A stretch of 64,000 nucleotides of DNA from UBA1479 sp963976055 (lineage in GTDB: Bacteria; Pseudomonadota; Alphaproteobacteria; Rhodospirillales; Casp-alpha2). The stretch covers positions 62,001 through 126,000 of the forward strand of contig CAXBJB010000003.1 of the NCBI GenBank assembly GCA_963976055.1, in the 5' to 3' direction. Of the stretch, positions 1 to 7,762 are shown one piece after another; positions within the stretch are counted from its first letter, which is position 1, and every line of letters starts with the position of its first letter. The notes beneath the pieces were generated by a model that was not told where the DNA came from, made no database searches, and saw only the letters and a list, made by a program, of their open reading frames with translations. The position numbers and the translations under genes are program-made.

Positions 1-1407
1 CTTGATGATGTCCGGCAGGTAGCGCTGGCGCTGTTGCGTGCGAAAGCGCCGGATCAGCAGCACCGCCGCCGCCGTCAGGCCGATCACGAAGCCGATCCAG
101 ATACCCCGCGTCTCGAACCCCGCCCCGAAGGCGAGCCAGACCGCCGACCCGGCGCCCAGCCCCCAATAGCTGACCCCGGCGATGACCATGGGAAAGGCCG
201 TGTCGTTGAGGCCGCGCAAGGCCCCCGCCGCCACGGCTTGCAGGGCGTCGACGATCTGGAACATGGCGGCCAGCATCAACAGGGCGGCGGCAAGGCTCAG
301 GACCTCGGCCGCATCGGCGCGGGCGGTGTCCAGGAACAGGCCCGCGAAGGGCCCGGGAACGGTCACGATCACACCCGTCATCACCATGGCGAACAGCATG
401 GCCACGGCCATGGCCGACCATCCGGCCCGGTAGGCTCCGGCCACGTCCCGCCGTCCGGCGGCATGGCCGACGCGCACGGTCGCGGCCTGGCTCAACCCCA
501 TGGGCACCATGAAGGTGATGTGCGGCATCTGCATGGCGATCATATGGGCGGCGATGGCGACGGCGCCGAACTGGCCGATCACGAACACGGCGCCGATGAA
601 GAACCCGGCCTCCATCACCGAAATCGCGGCAATCGGCGCGCCGATGCGGAAGATCTGTCGGAAGATGCGCCAATCCGGGCGCCAGAAGCGGACGAACAAC
701 TGATACTTGTTGAACGGCCGCCGCCACTGAATGACCGCGGCCAGGGCGAGGACCATCAGGATGTTGACCGCCGTCGTGGCGATCCCGGCGCCGACCAGTT
801 CCAGGCGCGGCAGGCCGAAATTGCCGAAGATCAGGCCGTAATCCAAAAGCGCGTTGAGCGGTACCCCCGCCAGCATGACCCAAAGTGCCGCCATGGGCCG
901 TCCCAGGGCCGCGACGAAGTTGCGCAGCACGGTAAAGACGATGCCGGCGGGCAGGCACCACATCAGGGTGCTCATGTAGGCCTCGGCATGGGGGATCGCT
1001 TCCGGCGGCTGGCCCGTCCAGGCGAGCAAGGCGCCCGTATGGGCAAATGCGGCGACACAGGGGGTGACCAACAGGATGGCGACCCACAGGCCCTGACGGA
1101 TGACGCGGCGGACGATCCGCGGCTGCCGCGCGCCGAAGGCCTGCGCGGCCAACCCGGCCGTGGACATCGTCACGCCGACGCAGACGATATAGCCGATGAA
1201 AAAGACCATCATGCTCAAGGACGCGCCGGCCAGGGGCTCCGGCCCCAGGCGGCCGATCATGGCCGTGTCCGTGGTCAACATGGCGACCCAGGCGATCTGT
1301 GTCGCGACGATGGGCGCTGCCAGGCGGAACAGCTGCACCAGTTCCATGCGCCAGGCGGCGGACAGGCGGGGGCGCTGTGCGGACGTGCCGGGGATCAGGG
1401 CGGTCAT
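1..1407 (-). CDS. MATE family multidrug/metabolite efflux transporter (3' end outside window)
   Basis: This is an integral inner-membrane exporter of the MATE (NorM/DinF) family, which expels cationic compounds using a Na+ or H+ gradient. The 469 codons seen here read without interruption to the first base of the window, so the C-terminus is missing. The translation starts MTALIPGTSAQRPRL and is followed by alternating hydrophobic helices. It has the MATE-typical early segment with A-P-I-V-A-T-Q and, about 230 residues later, the repeated second-half segment G-A-P-I-A, which marks the internal two-fold repeat of 6+6 helices. The ATG at 1405-1407 is the first one in frame before the conserved region. 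A strong terminator at 1453-1477 separates it from the phosphoesterase upstream, so it probably has its own promoter. The substrate cannot be told from the sequence. Confidence 0.93.
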   Translation of the reverse strand, partial: MTALIPGTSAQRPRLSAAWRMELVQLFRLAAPIVATQIAWVAMLTTDTAMIGRLGPEPLAGASLSMMVFFIGYIVCVGVTMSTAGLAAQAFGARQPRIVRRVIRQGLWVAILLVTPCVAAFAHTGALLAWTGQPPEAIPHAEAYMSTLMWCLPAGIVFTVLRNFVAALGRPMAALWVMLAGVPLNALLDYGLIFGNFGLPRLELVGAGIATTAVNILMVLALAAVIQWRRPFNKYQLFVRFWRPDWRIFRQIFRIGAPIAAISVMEAGFFIGAVFVIGQFGAVAIAAHMIAMQMPHITFMVPMGLSQAATVRVGHAAGRRDVAGAYRAGWSAMAVAMLFAMVMTGVIVTVPGPFAGLFLDTARADAAEVLSLAAALLMLAAMFQIVDALQAVAAGALRGLNDTAFPMVIAGVSYWGLGAGSAVWLAFGAGFETRGIWIGFVIGLTAAAVLLIRRFRTQQRQRYLPDIIK

Positions 1408-1452
1408 GGGGTGAAATCCGTCGTTGGGCTTCAAATATGGGGAATTGCGGAC

Positions 1453-1477
1453 AAAAAAAGCGGACCCGAAGGTCCGC
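1453..1477 (-). terminator. Rho-independent terminator
   Basis: Read on the minus strand this is a perfect 7-bp GC-rich stem (GCGGACC/GGTCCGC) closed by a TTCG tetraloop and followed by seven T residues. It ends minus-strand transcription coming from the phosphoesterase side (1672-2499) or from a short transcript between the two genes, and it insulates the MATE gene downstream. Confidence 0.9.
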
Positions 1478-1508
1478 CCGAAACGTGGCCATTTCGTGAA
1501 CGACCGCG

Positions 1509-1619
1509 CTAGGGCATGTTGCTCCGGACAACGGAGACCGGCAGGGTCGGGGCGGGCGCATGGACGCCGCCGGGGGTGCCGGTCAAGATGATGGAGATAT
1601 GGGAAATGTGCTGGTCCAT
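1509..1619 (-). CDS. Possible 36-aa small ORF of unknown function
   Basis: A short minus-strand reading frame starts MDQHISHISI and ends 32 nt before the terminator at 1453-1477. It has no recognisable domain, is proline- and valine-rich at its C-terminus, and has no convincing ribosome binding site. The only support is position: it fills the space between the end of the phosphoesterase gene and a strong terminator. The stretch may equally be a long 3' untranslated region or a small RNA. Confidence 0.2.
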   Translation of the reverse strand: MDQHISHISIILTGTPGGVHAPAPTLPVSVVRSNMP

Positions 1620-1671
1620 GGCGGGGCTTATAGCCGTCTCCGCCCGCAAAGAAAAGTCGAAAGGCGCGGCG

Positions 1672-2499
1672 TCATGCACCTGACGGACGTATAGCCCAGT
1701 CGGTATACGGGCTGGAATGCATCTTGAACTTTTCATTCGGGTCCATGAAATCGTGGGTGTGGACGACCACCCGGTCGTCCTCTATCAGCACCACGCAATA
1801 GGCCGGTGGCTCGAAACTGGCGGTCATTTCCACGTTCACCATGTCAAGCCAGACCTGCTGGTTCAGGCCGCGCAGGGTGGAATAGGGAATGCCCCGCCAA
1901 CCACCGGAAATCGGCCGGTGGACATGGCCGAAGAACAGGTGGCGGATGCGCGCCGTGTGGGGCGCGATGACGGCCAGGAAGGCGTCCTTCTGCTGCAAAC
2001 CGATGCGGTCCATGGCCGGAATGCCGACGTCGAAGGGTGGGTGATGCATGAACAGGAACATGTCGCGGCCTTCGGACGCGGCCAGGGTGTCGGCCAGCCA
2101 GGCTTGGCGGTCGGCGCAGAAATGCCCCGCCGAGGTGCCTTCCAGCACCGTGTCGAGGAAGATGAAGCGGCCCACGGGCGTGTCCAGGGTCGATTGAACA
2201 AAGCCATTCGGGTCAATAGGTTGATCCGGAAAATGCGCGCGCAGAACGTCGCGGGCATCGTGATTGCCGGCCAGTACATGGACCGGCATGGCGAGCGGCG
2301 CCAGGCCGTCGGCGAGGTTCCGGAACGCCGCCGGTTCGCCCCAATGGGTCAGGTCGCCGGTCACCACCGCCATCGCCGCGTCCCCGTGGTGGGCGTTGAT
2401 ATCGGCCACGGCGGCGTCCAGGGCGGGGCGCGGGTCGCGGCCATAGAGGGTCTTGCCCGGGGGGACGAAATGGGGGTCGGTCAGATGGATGAATTTCAT
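1672..2499 (-). CDS. Calcineurin-like metallophosphoesterase (Icc/CpdA-type)
   Basis: This is a cytoplasmic two-metal phosphodiesterase of 275 residues. All family motifs are present in order: D8-x-H10 (TDPHF), GD at 48-49 (GDLTHWGE), GNHD at 79-82, MHHPP at 151-155 and GHVH at 191-194. This arrangement is that of the Icc/CpdA (cAMP phosphodiesterase) and GlpQ-like Rv0805 group; the real substrate cannot be read from the sequence. I chose the ATG at 2497-2499 because homologues begin with MKFIHLTDPHF; an in-frame upstream extension to 2580 has no family resemblance. The gene diverges from mreC across a 291-bp region that holds a CtrA-type box. Confidence 0.9.
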   Translation of the reverse strand: MKFIHLTDPHFVPPGKTLYGRDPRPALDAAVADINAHHGDAAMAVVTGDLTHWGEPAAFRNLADGLAPLAMPVHVLAGNHDARDVLRAHFPDQPIDPNGFVQSTLDTPVGRFIFLDTVLEGTSAGHFCADRQAWLADTLAASEGRDMFLFMHHPPFDVGIPAMDRIGLQQKDAFLAVIAPHTARIRHLFFGHVHRPISGGWRGIPYSTLRGLNQQVWLDMVNVEMTASFEPPAYCVVLIEDDRVVVHTHDFMDPNEKFKMHSSPYTDWAIRPSGA

Positions 2500-2657
2500 G
2501 GCGGTTTGGTCCTGATCTTCGACGGCGACCAAGGGAGAATAGCCGGATGCCGGGCCGTCCGGCCAGCCGTCAGGCCGCAAAGTCGGTATTTGTTCGAATT
2601 AACCTTAAAATACCGGCTTAGACAGTTGTTTTTTTTGGTAAACGGCGCTACGCGTCA

Positions 2658-2673
2658 TTAACCGTCGATTAAC
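2658..2673 (+). promoter_or_regulatory. Full CtrA-type box upstream of mreC
   Basis: The site reads TTAACCGTCGATTAAC, an exact match to the alphaproteobacterial CtrA consensus TTAA-N7-TTAAC. It lies 117 bp before the mreC start, within the 291-bp divergent region (2500-2790) shared with the phosphoesterase gene. Apart from AT-rich patches around 2585-2645, nothing else in this region is recognisable. That CtrA binds here is inferred from the consensus alone. Confidence 0.6.
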
Positions 2674-2790
2674 GCGAATCGGCGACAAGGATAAAGATAA
2701 ACGGGAGGTCGGGAGTTGCGGCCCTGCGGCTGGTTTTGGGGACCGGACGGGGGGCGCGGGTAATGTAATGGGCATGAAGGACGTCCTGGG

Positions 2791-3690
2791 GTGAAGGAAC
2801 CGCATTCATTTTCGCGGGTCGCGCAGCCGATTCGCAATTTCGCCCAGCGCTTCGCTTATGTGGGGCTGGTCGTGGCGTCGTTCGCCCTGATGATGCTTGC
2901 CAAGGTCGATACCATCCTGGTCGAACGCGCGCGCACCCATATGACCGACGCCGTCGCCCCCATTTTGGACGTTCTGTCGCGGCCGCTGGATACGGTCAAC
3001 CGCGGCGTCGCCGAGGTCCAGGCCATGAAGAACCTGTACGAGGAGAACACGCGCCTGCGCGAGGAGCGCACGCGGCTCATGCATTGGAAATCCGTCGCCG
3101 AGAAGCTGGAGGCGGAGAACCGCGTTCTCAAGGAACAGCTCAACGTCATTCCCGAGCGCGAGGCGAGCTTCGTCACCGCGCGGGTCATCGCCGATACGGG
3201 CGGCGCCTTTTCGCAAAGCGTGATCGTCAACGCCGGGGCCCGCGACGGGGTCGAGAAGGGCCAGGCGGCGGTCACCGCCGACGGCCTGGTCGGCCGGGTC
3301 ATCGATGTCGGCAGCCGGTCCGCCCGGGTCCTGCTGCTGACCGACATCAATGCCAAAATTCCCGTTCTCGTCGATCCGACCCGCACGCGGGCGATCATGG
3401 CCGGCGCCAATTTGGCGAAGCCGCGCCTGACCTGGCTACCGCCGGGGGCGGTGGTGTCCGTGGGCGACAGCGTCGTGACCTCGGGCCATGCCGGCGTGTT
3501 TCCGCCGGGCCTGCGGGTCGGTCAGGTCGCCGCCGTCGGCGAGGGCGGGCTGATCGTTCAGCCCTACGTCGACCTGACGCGCCTGGAATACGTGCGCATC
3601 CTCAATTTCGGCTCGGGCGGAATCCTGCAGTTGCCGCAGCGCTCCATCGCTGCCGAGGTGCCGGGCAAGGGGCGGGGACACCGCCCATGA
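2791..3690 (+). CDS. mreC: Rod shape-determining protein MreC
   Basis: MreC is a periplasmic scaffold, anchored by one N-terminal helix, that links MreB and MreD to PBP2 and RodA in the elongasome. The 299-residue protein shows a short cytoplasmic N-terminus, a membrane segment at about residues 20-42, a charged coiled-coil region at about 65-115 (rich in E, R and L) and the double beta-barrel domain to about 285. Translation appears to begin at a GTG preceded by AAGGA 9 nt upstream; the nearby ATG at 2774 runs straight into a stop. The stop overlaps the mreD start. No mreB lies upstream, where most alphaproteobacteria keep it. Confidence 0.95.
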   Translation: MKEPHSFSRVAQPIRNFAQRFAYVGLVVASFALMMLAKVDTILVERARTHMTDAVAPILDVLSRPLDTVNRGVAEVQAMKNLYEENTRLREERTRLMHWKSVAEKLEAENRVLKEQLNVIPEREASFVTARVIADTGGAFSQSVIVNAGARDGVEKGQAAVTADGLVGRVIDVGSRSARVLLLTDINAKIPVLVDPTRTRAIMAGANLAKPRLTWLPPGAVVSVGDSVVTSGHAGVFPPGLRVGQVAAVGEGGLIVQPYVDLTRLEYVRILNFGSGGILQLPQRSIAAEVPGKGRGHRP

Positions 3691-4202
3691 GGCCGACCTT
3701 CTGGCAACGTCTGGATGCCTTCGCCCGCAACCTGACGCCGGTCGCGCTGACCTTGGTCCTGGTCATTCTTAACGTCGTGCCGACCCATATTCCGGGCATC
3801 GCCCGGGTGCTGCCGGTGCTGCCCCTGATTTCCATATTCTACTGGTCGATCCACCGCCCGCACCTGATGCCGGCCCCCGCGGTGTTCCTGATCGGCCTGT
3901 TCCAGGACGGCCTGACGGGGGCCCCCATGGGGCTGCATGCCCTGATTTTCCTGGCCGTGCAGGGAGTCGTGCTGTTCCAGCACAAGTTCTTCATGGGCAA
4001 GTCGTTTTTCGTCCATTGGCTGGGGTTCGGGCTGGTCGGGGCCGGGGCGGCGGCGCTCAGCTGGGCCCTGCTGTCGGCCTTTCACGTCACCTTGTTCGCC
4101 GCCGACGCCATCGTTTTCCAATACGTCATGACCGTCGCCGCCTTTCCGCTGTTCGCGTTCATCTTCTCGCGCTGGCAGCAGGCATTTTTGAAACTGGATT
4201 GA
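3687..4202 (+). CDS. mreD: Rod shape-determining protein MreD
   Basis: MreD is a small polytopic inner-membrane protein of the elongasome. The 171-residue product is almost wholly hydrophobic, with about five to six membrane helices and the family's typical segment GLFQDGLTGAPMGLHAL near residue 70. The start codon overlaps the mreC stop by four bases (ATGA), indicating translational coupling. Its end is only 4 nt before the mrdA start, so it belongs to the mreC-mreD-mrdA-rodA operon. Confidence 0.93.
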   Translation: MRPTFWQRLDAFARNLTPVALTLVLVILNVVPTHIPGIARVLPVLPLISIFYWSIHRPHLMPAPAVFLIGLFQDGLTGAPMGLHALIFLAVQGVVLFQHKFFMGKSFFVHWLGFGLVGAGAAALSWALLSAFHVTLFAADAIVFQYVMTVAAFPLFAFIFSRWQQAFLKLD

Positions 4203-4206
4203 TCCG

Positions 4207-6138
4207 ATGCATGGGGATCAGGAACGTCAGAAGCTTTTCGCCCGCCGCACCGTGATGCTGGTGGGGGGCAAGCTGGCGCTCGTCTCCATGCTGGCCGGCC
4301 GCATGTACTATCTGCAGGTGGTCAAGGCCGAGCAATACAAGATGCTGGCCGACGAAAACCGCATCAGCCTGCGGCTTCTGGCGCCGCCCCGCGGACGCAT
4401 CGTCGACCGTTTCGGCATTCCGCTGGCCGACAACAAGCAGAACTACCGCGTCATGTTGGTATCCGAGGACACCCGGGGGCTCGGCGTCGACGGGGCGCTC
4501 GACCTGTTGCATGGCATCGTGCCCATGAGCATCGGCGAACGCCGGCGGGTTCTGAAGGAAGTCGCGCGCAATCGCTCCTTCGTGCCGGTGACGCTGCGCG
4601 AAAACCTGGAATGGGAAGAGGTCGCGCGGATCGAGGTCAACGCCCCCGACCTGCCCGGCGTGATGATCGACGAGGGGCAAAGCCGGTTCTATCCCTACGG
4701 CCCGAATTTGGCCCATGTCATGGGCTATGTCTCGGCGGTGAGCGAGCGGGAAAAGACCGGCGACCGGCTGCTGGAGTTGCCCGGCTTCCGCACGGGCAAG
4801 TCGGGGATCGAGAAGATCCACGACCTCAGCCTGCGCGGATCCGGCGGCTCGTCCGAGGTCGAGGTCAACGCCTACGGCCGGGTGATCCGCGAACTGAACC
4901 GGCGCGAGGGTCTGCCCGGCGCCGAAATCCGCATGACCATCGACGTCGGCCTGCAGCTTGCGGTCGCCAAGCGTCTGTCCCAGGAGGTGAGTGCCTCGGC
5001 GGTGGTGCTCGACGTGCATTCCGGCGATGTGCTGGCCATGGTTTCCCATCCCAGTTTCGATCCCAACGATTTTAACCGCGGCCTGGGGGTCGAGGAATGG
5101 AGCCGGCTGATCAACAACCCGGCCGCCCCTCTGTCCAACAAAGCGATCGCCGGGCGTTATTCGCCGGGATCGTGCTTCAAGATGCTGGTCGCCCTGACGG
5201 CGCTCGAGCGCGGCGTGATCTCGCCCACGGGCAAGGTTTATTGCGAAGGGTTCATGGAACTGGGTGATACCAAGTTCCATTGCTGGAAAAAGCACGGGCA
5301 CGGTCTTGTCGATGTGAGCAGCGCCATCATTCAGTCCTGCGACGTCTATTTCTATGAAGTCGCGCGCCGTGTCGGCATCGACCGCATCGCGGAAATGGCG
5401 GAGCGCTTCGGGCTCGGCGATGCGACTGGCCTGGACCTGCCCGGCGAAAAACAAGGCCTGGTGCCGACCAAGGCCTGGAAGCGCGAGGCCCGGGACCAGT
5501 CCTGGCACCAGGGCGAAACGCTGCTGGCCGGGATCGGCCAGGGCTATGTTCTGACGACACCGCTACAGCTTGCGGTGATGACCGCAAGGCTGGTCAACGG
5601 CGGCTTCGCCGTGTCGCCACAGTTGACCAAATCGGTCAGCACGACCGGCGTGCATGCGATGCCCGAACATCATGAATTCCCCCAGATCAATGTCAGTCAA
5701 CGCAATCTGGCCCTGGTGCGCGACGCCATGACCCAGGTGGTCAACACGCCCCACGGCACGGCCCATGCCTCGGCGATTGACGATCCGCGCTATATCATGG
5801 GCGGCAAGACCGGCACGGTGCAGGTCCGCCGGATCACCAAGGCCGAACGCGAACAGGGTGTGGTGAAGAACAAGGACCTGCCGTGGGAAGAACGGGACCA
5901 CGCCTTGTTCGTCGGCTTCGCACCGGCGGAAAATCCCCGGTATGCGGTCGCCGTGGTGGTCGAACACGGTGGCGGCGGGTCCAGTGTCGCGGCCCCCATC
6001 GCCCGCGATATTCTGCTGACGGCCCAACGCCGCCAGTCGGCGCGCGACATTCCCATCAGCCAGACCAGCGGCAGTCAGGCGGCGCTCGAGATGCGCGGCA
6101 CGGAAGACCGCGTCCGCCCCACGCCGGGTCAGGGTTAG
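4207..6138 (+). CDS. mrdA: Penicillin-binding protein 2 (peptidoglycan transpeptidase)
   Basis: PBP2 cross-links peptidoglycan during cell elongation. The 643-residue protein has one N-terminal membrane anchor (about 17-37), the PBP dimerisation/pedestal domain with the PRGRIVDRFG motif near residue 60, and a class B transpeptidase domain. The active-site motifs are all visible: SCFK with nucleophile S322 and K325, SCD at 377-379, and KTG at 534-536. The SxxK box reads SCFK rather than the common STFK, which keeps both catalytic residues. The gene lies 4 nt after mreD and 12 nt before rodA, the usual elongasome order. Confidence 0.96.
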   Translation: MHGDQERQKLFARRTVMLVGGKLALVSMLAGRMYYLQVVKAEQYKMLADENRISLRLLAPPRGRIVDRFGIPLADNKQNYRVMLVSEDTRGLGVDGALDLLHGIVPMSIGERRRVLKEVARNRSFVPVTLRENLEWEEVARIEVNAPDLPGVMIDEGQSRFYPYGPNLAHVMGYVSAVSEREKTGDRLLELPGFRTGKSGIEKIHDLSLRGSGGSSEVEVNAYGRVIRELNRREGLPGAEIRMTIDVGLQLAVAKRLSQEVSASAVVLDVHSGDVLAMVSHPSFDPNDFNRGLGVEEWSRLINNPAAPLSNKAIAGRYSPGSCFKMLVALTALERGVISPTGKVYCEGFMELGDTKFHCWKKHGHGLVDVSSAIIQSCDVYFYEVARRVGIDRIAEMAERFGLGDATGLDLPGEKQGLVPTKAWKREARDQSWHQGETLLAGIGQGYVLTTPLQLAVMTARLVNGGFAVSPQLTKSVSTTGVHAMPEHHEFPQINVSQRNLALVRDAMTQVVNTPHGTAHASAIDDPRYIMGGKTGTVQVRRITKAEREQGVVKNKDLPWEERDHALFVGFAPAENPRYAVAVVVEHGGGGSSVAAPIARDILLTAQRRQSARDIPISQTSGSQAALEMRGTEDRVRPTPGQG

Positions 6139-6150
6139 GGGGAGAGATCG

Positions 6151-7305
6151 ATGGCCGTTCGCGAAGACGCCCTGAACCCGCCCAGCTTCACCCTGCGGCA
6201 AAAACTGTGGCAGATGCATTGGCTGTTGATTCTGCTGTTGGCGGCGACCGCGTCGGTCGGCTTCGCCATGCTGTATTCGGCCGCGGGGGGTAATTTCGAG
6301 CCCTGGGCGTCGCGCCAGATGATGCGCTTCGGCGTCGGCATGGCCGTACTCATCACCGTCGCCCTGATCGACATCCGGCTGTGGCTGAAATACGCCTATG
6401 TGTTCTATCTGGGCACGGTGGCGCTTCTCGTCGCCGTGGAATTCATGGGCGAAGTCGGCAAAGGCGCTCAACGCTGGCTCGACCTCGGCTATTTCGGCCT
6501 GCAGCCCTCGGAATTGATGAAGATCGCCCTGGTGCTGGCATTGGCGCGCTATTTCCACGGCACCTCGATCGAGGACGTGCGCCGTATTCCCCACCTGTTT
6601 ATTCCGATCCTGTTGATCGCCGTGCCGGCGGCCCTGGTCCTGCGCCAGCCCGATCTGGGCACGGCGCTGATGCTGGTCATCACGGGGGCCGTGATCTTTT
6701 TCGCCGCCGGGGTGCGAATTTGGAAATTCGTGCTGGTCGGCATCGTCACCGTGGCGGCGGCGCCCGTCGCCTGGGGTTTCCTGCGCGATTATCAGAAACA
6801 GCGCGTGCTGACCTTCCTCAATCCGGAAAACGACCCGCTCGGGTCCGGCTACCACATCATCCAGTCGAAGATCGCTTTCGGATCCGGCGGGCTGTTCGGC
6901 AAGGGGTTCCTGCAGGGCACGCAAAGCCATCTCAACTTCCTGCCGGAAATGCAGACGGACTTCATCTTCACCATGCTGGCCGAGGAATTCGGCATGGCCG
7001 GCGGGCTGGCGCTGCTCGGCCTTTATGTGGTGATCCTGATTTACGGCCTTGCCATCAGCGTGCGCTGCCGCACCCAGTTCGGCCGCTTGGTCGGCATCGG
7101 CGTGACCGCGACCTTCTTTCTTTACGTGTTCATCAACATGGCCATGGTCATGGGTCTGGTGCCCGTGGTGGGGGTGCCGCTGCCGCTGATTTCCTATGGC
7201 GGCACGGCGATGCTGACCCTGTTGTTCGGCTTCGGGCTTCTGATGGGGACCTGGATTCACCGCGATGTCATGGTCGGCCGGCGCGGTATCGGCGACGATG
7301 TTTAG
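6151..7305 (+). CDS. rodA: Rod shape-determining protein RodA (SEDS glycosyltransferase)
   Basis: RodA (MrdB) is the SEDS-family membrane glycosyltransferase that polymerises lipid II together with PBP2. The 384-residue protein has about ten membrane helices and the conserved SEDS C-terminal signature GVPLPLISYGGTAML at about residues 345-360. A conserved stretch, LPEMQTDFIFTMLAEEFG, lies in the large extracytoplasmic loop. A GGGGGAGAG ribosome site precedes the ATG at 6151. It is the last gene of the mreC-mreD-mrdA-rodA operon; the tRNA-Lys gene follows 112 bp later. Confidence 0.96.
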   Translation: MAVREDALNPPSFTLRQKLWQMHWLLILLLAATASVGFAMLYSAAGGNFEPWASRQMMRFGVGMAVLITVALIDIRLWLKYAYVFYLGTVALLVAVEFMGEVGKGAQRWLDLGYFGLQPSELMKIALVLALARYFHGTSIEDVRRIPHLFIPILLIAVPAALVLRQPDLGTALMLVITGAVIFFAAGVRIWKFVLVGIVTVAAAPVAWGFLRDYQKQRVLTFLNPENDPLGSGYHIIQSKIAFGSGGLFGKGFLQGTQSHLNFLPEMQTDFIFTMLAEEFGMAGGLALLGLYVVILIYGLAISVRCRTQFGRLVGIGVTATFFLYVFINMAMVMGLVPVVGVPLPLISYGGTAMLTLLFGFGLLMGTWIHRDVMVGRRGIGDDV

Positions 7306-7417
7306 GGCCGCGCGGCCGCGCCATTCGAGGCTTTCCGACAAATCCTGCTTGAGGGCGTCAGTTCGCCTCGACAAAGCCGACCAAGCTTGCTAAAACCCCG
7401 CCCTCCATACGTGGTGC

Positions 7418-7493
<76 letters not shown>

Positions 7494-7762
7494 TTCTCCC
7501 CGGATTATCAAACTTTTCGGTCGCCTGTCACGCCGATTTCCGCGTCAGCCCCCTTGCTTCCTGCTTCCGGGCCGGATGCCCGTCGTCGCCGGCGCTGCGT
7601 CGTCATCCGGTTGGGAAGACCGATATCGGGTCTTCCGTAGCCTGCATGATGCGTATCATCCAGTATGGGGGCTGAAACTTGACTTTGCGCAAGGAGGCGT
7701 GGCTGGTGCCGTGCGATCTTTGACAAATAGAGTCAGCCCATAGAAGCCGGAAACCGATTGCC
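7494..7762. other. Intergenic region with no recognised element
   Basis: About 270 bp separate tRNA-Lys from the Lon-family gene. I see no terminator with a T-run after the tRNA. Two TTGAC-like hexamers (near 7680 and 7730) could be -35 elements for the downstream gene, but neither is followed by a convincing -10 at the right distance. Confidence 0.4.

Noticed and set aside
34..1512. 492-codon plus-strand frame
   Set aside because: It is antisense to the MATE exporter, has a low-complexity His/Gly/Arg/Asp composition and no family resemblance; it is a typical GC-rich shadow frame.
2605..2805. 66-codon minus-strand frame between the phosphoesterase gene and mreC
   Set aside because: It covers the divergent promoter region with the CtrA box, has no ribosome site and no domain.
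5563..7374. 603-codon minus-strand frame
   Set aside because: It lies antisense to mrdA and rodA, whose motifs are complete; its composition is His/Asp/Gln-rich as expected for a shadow.
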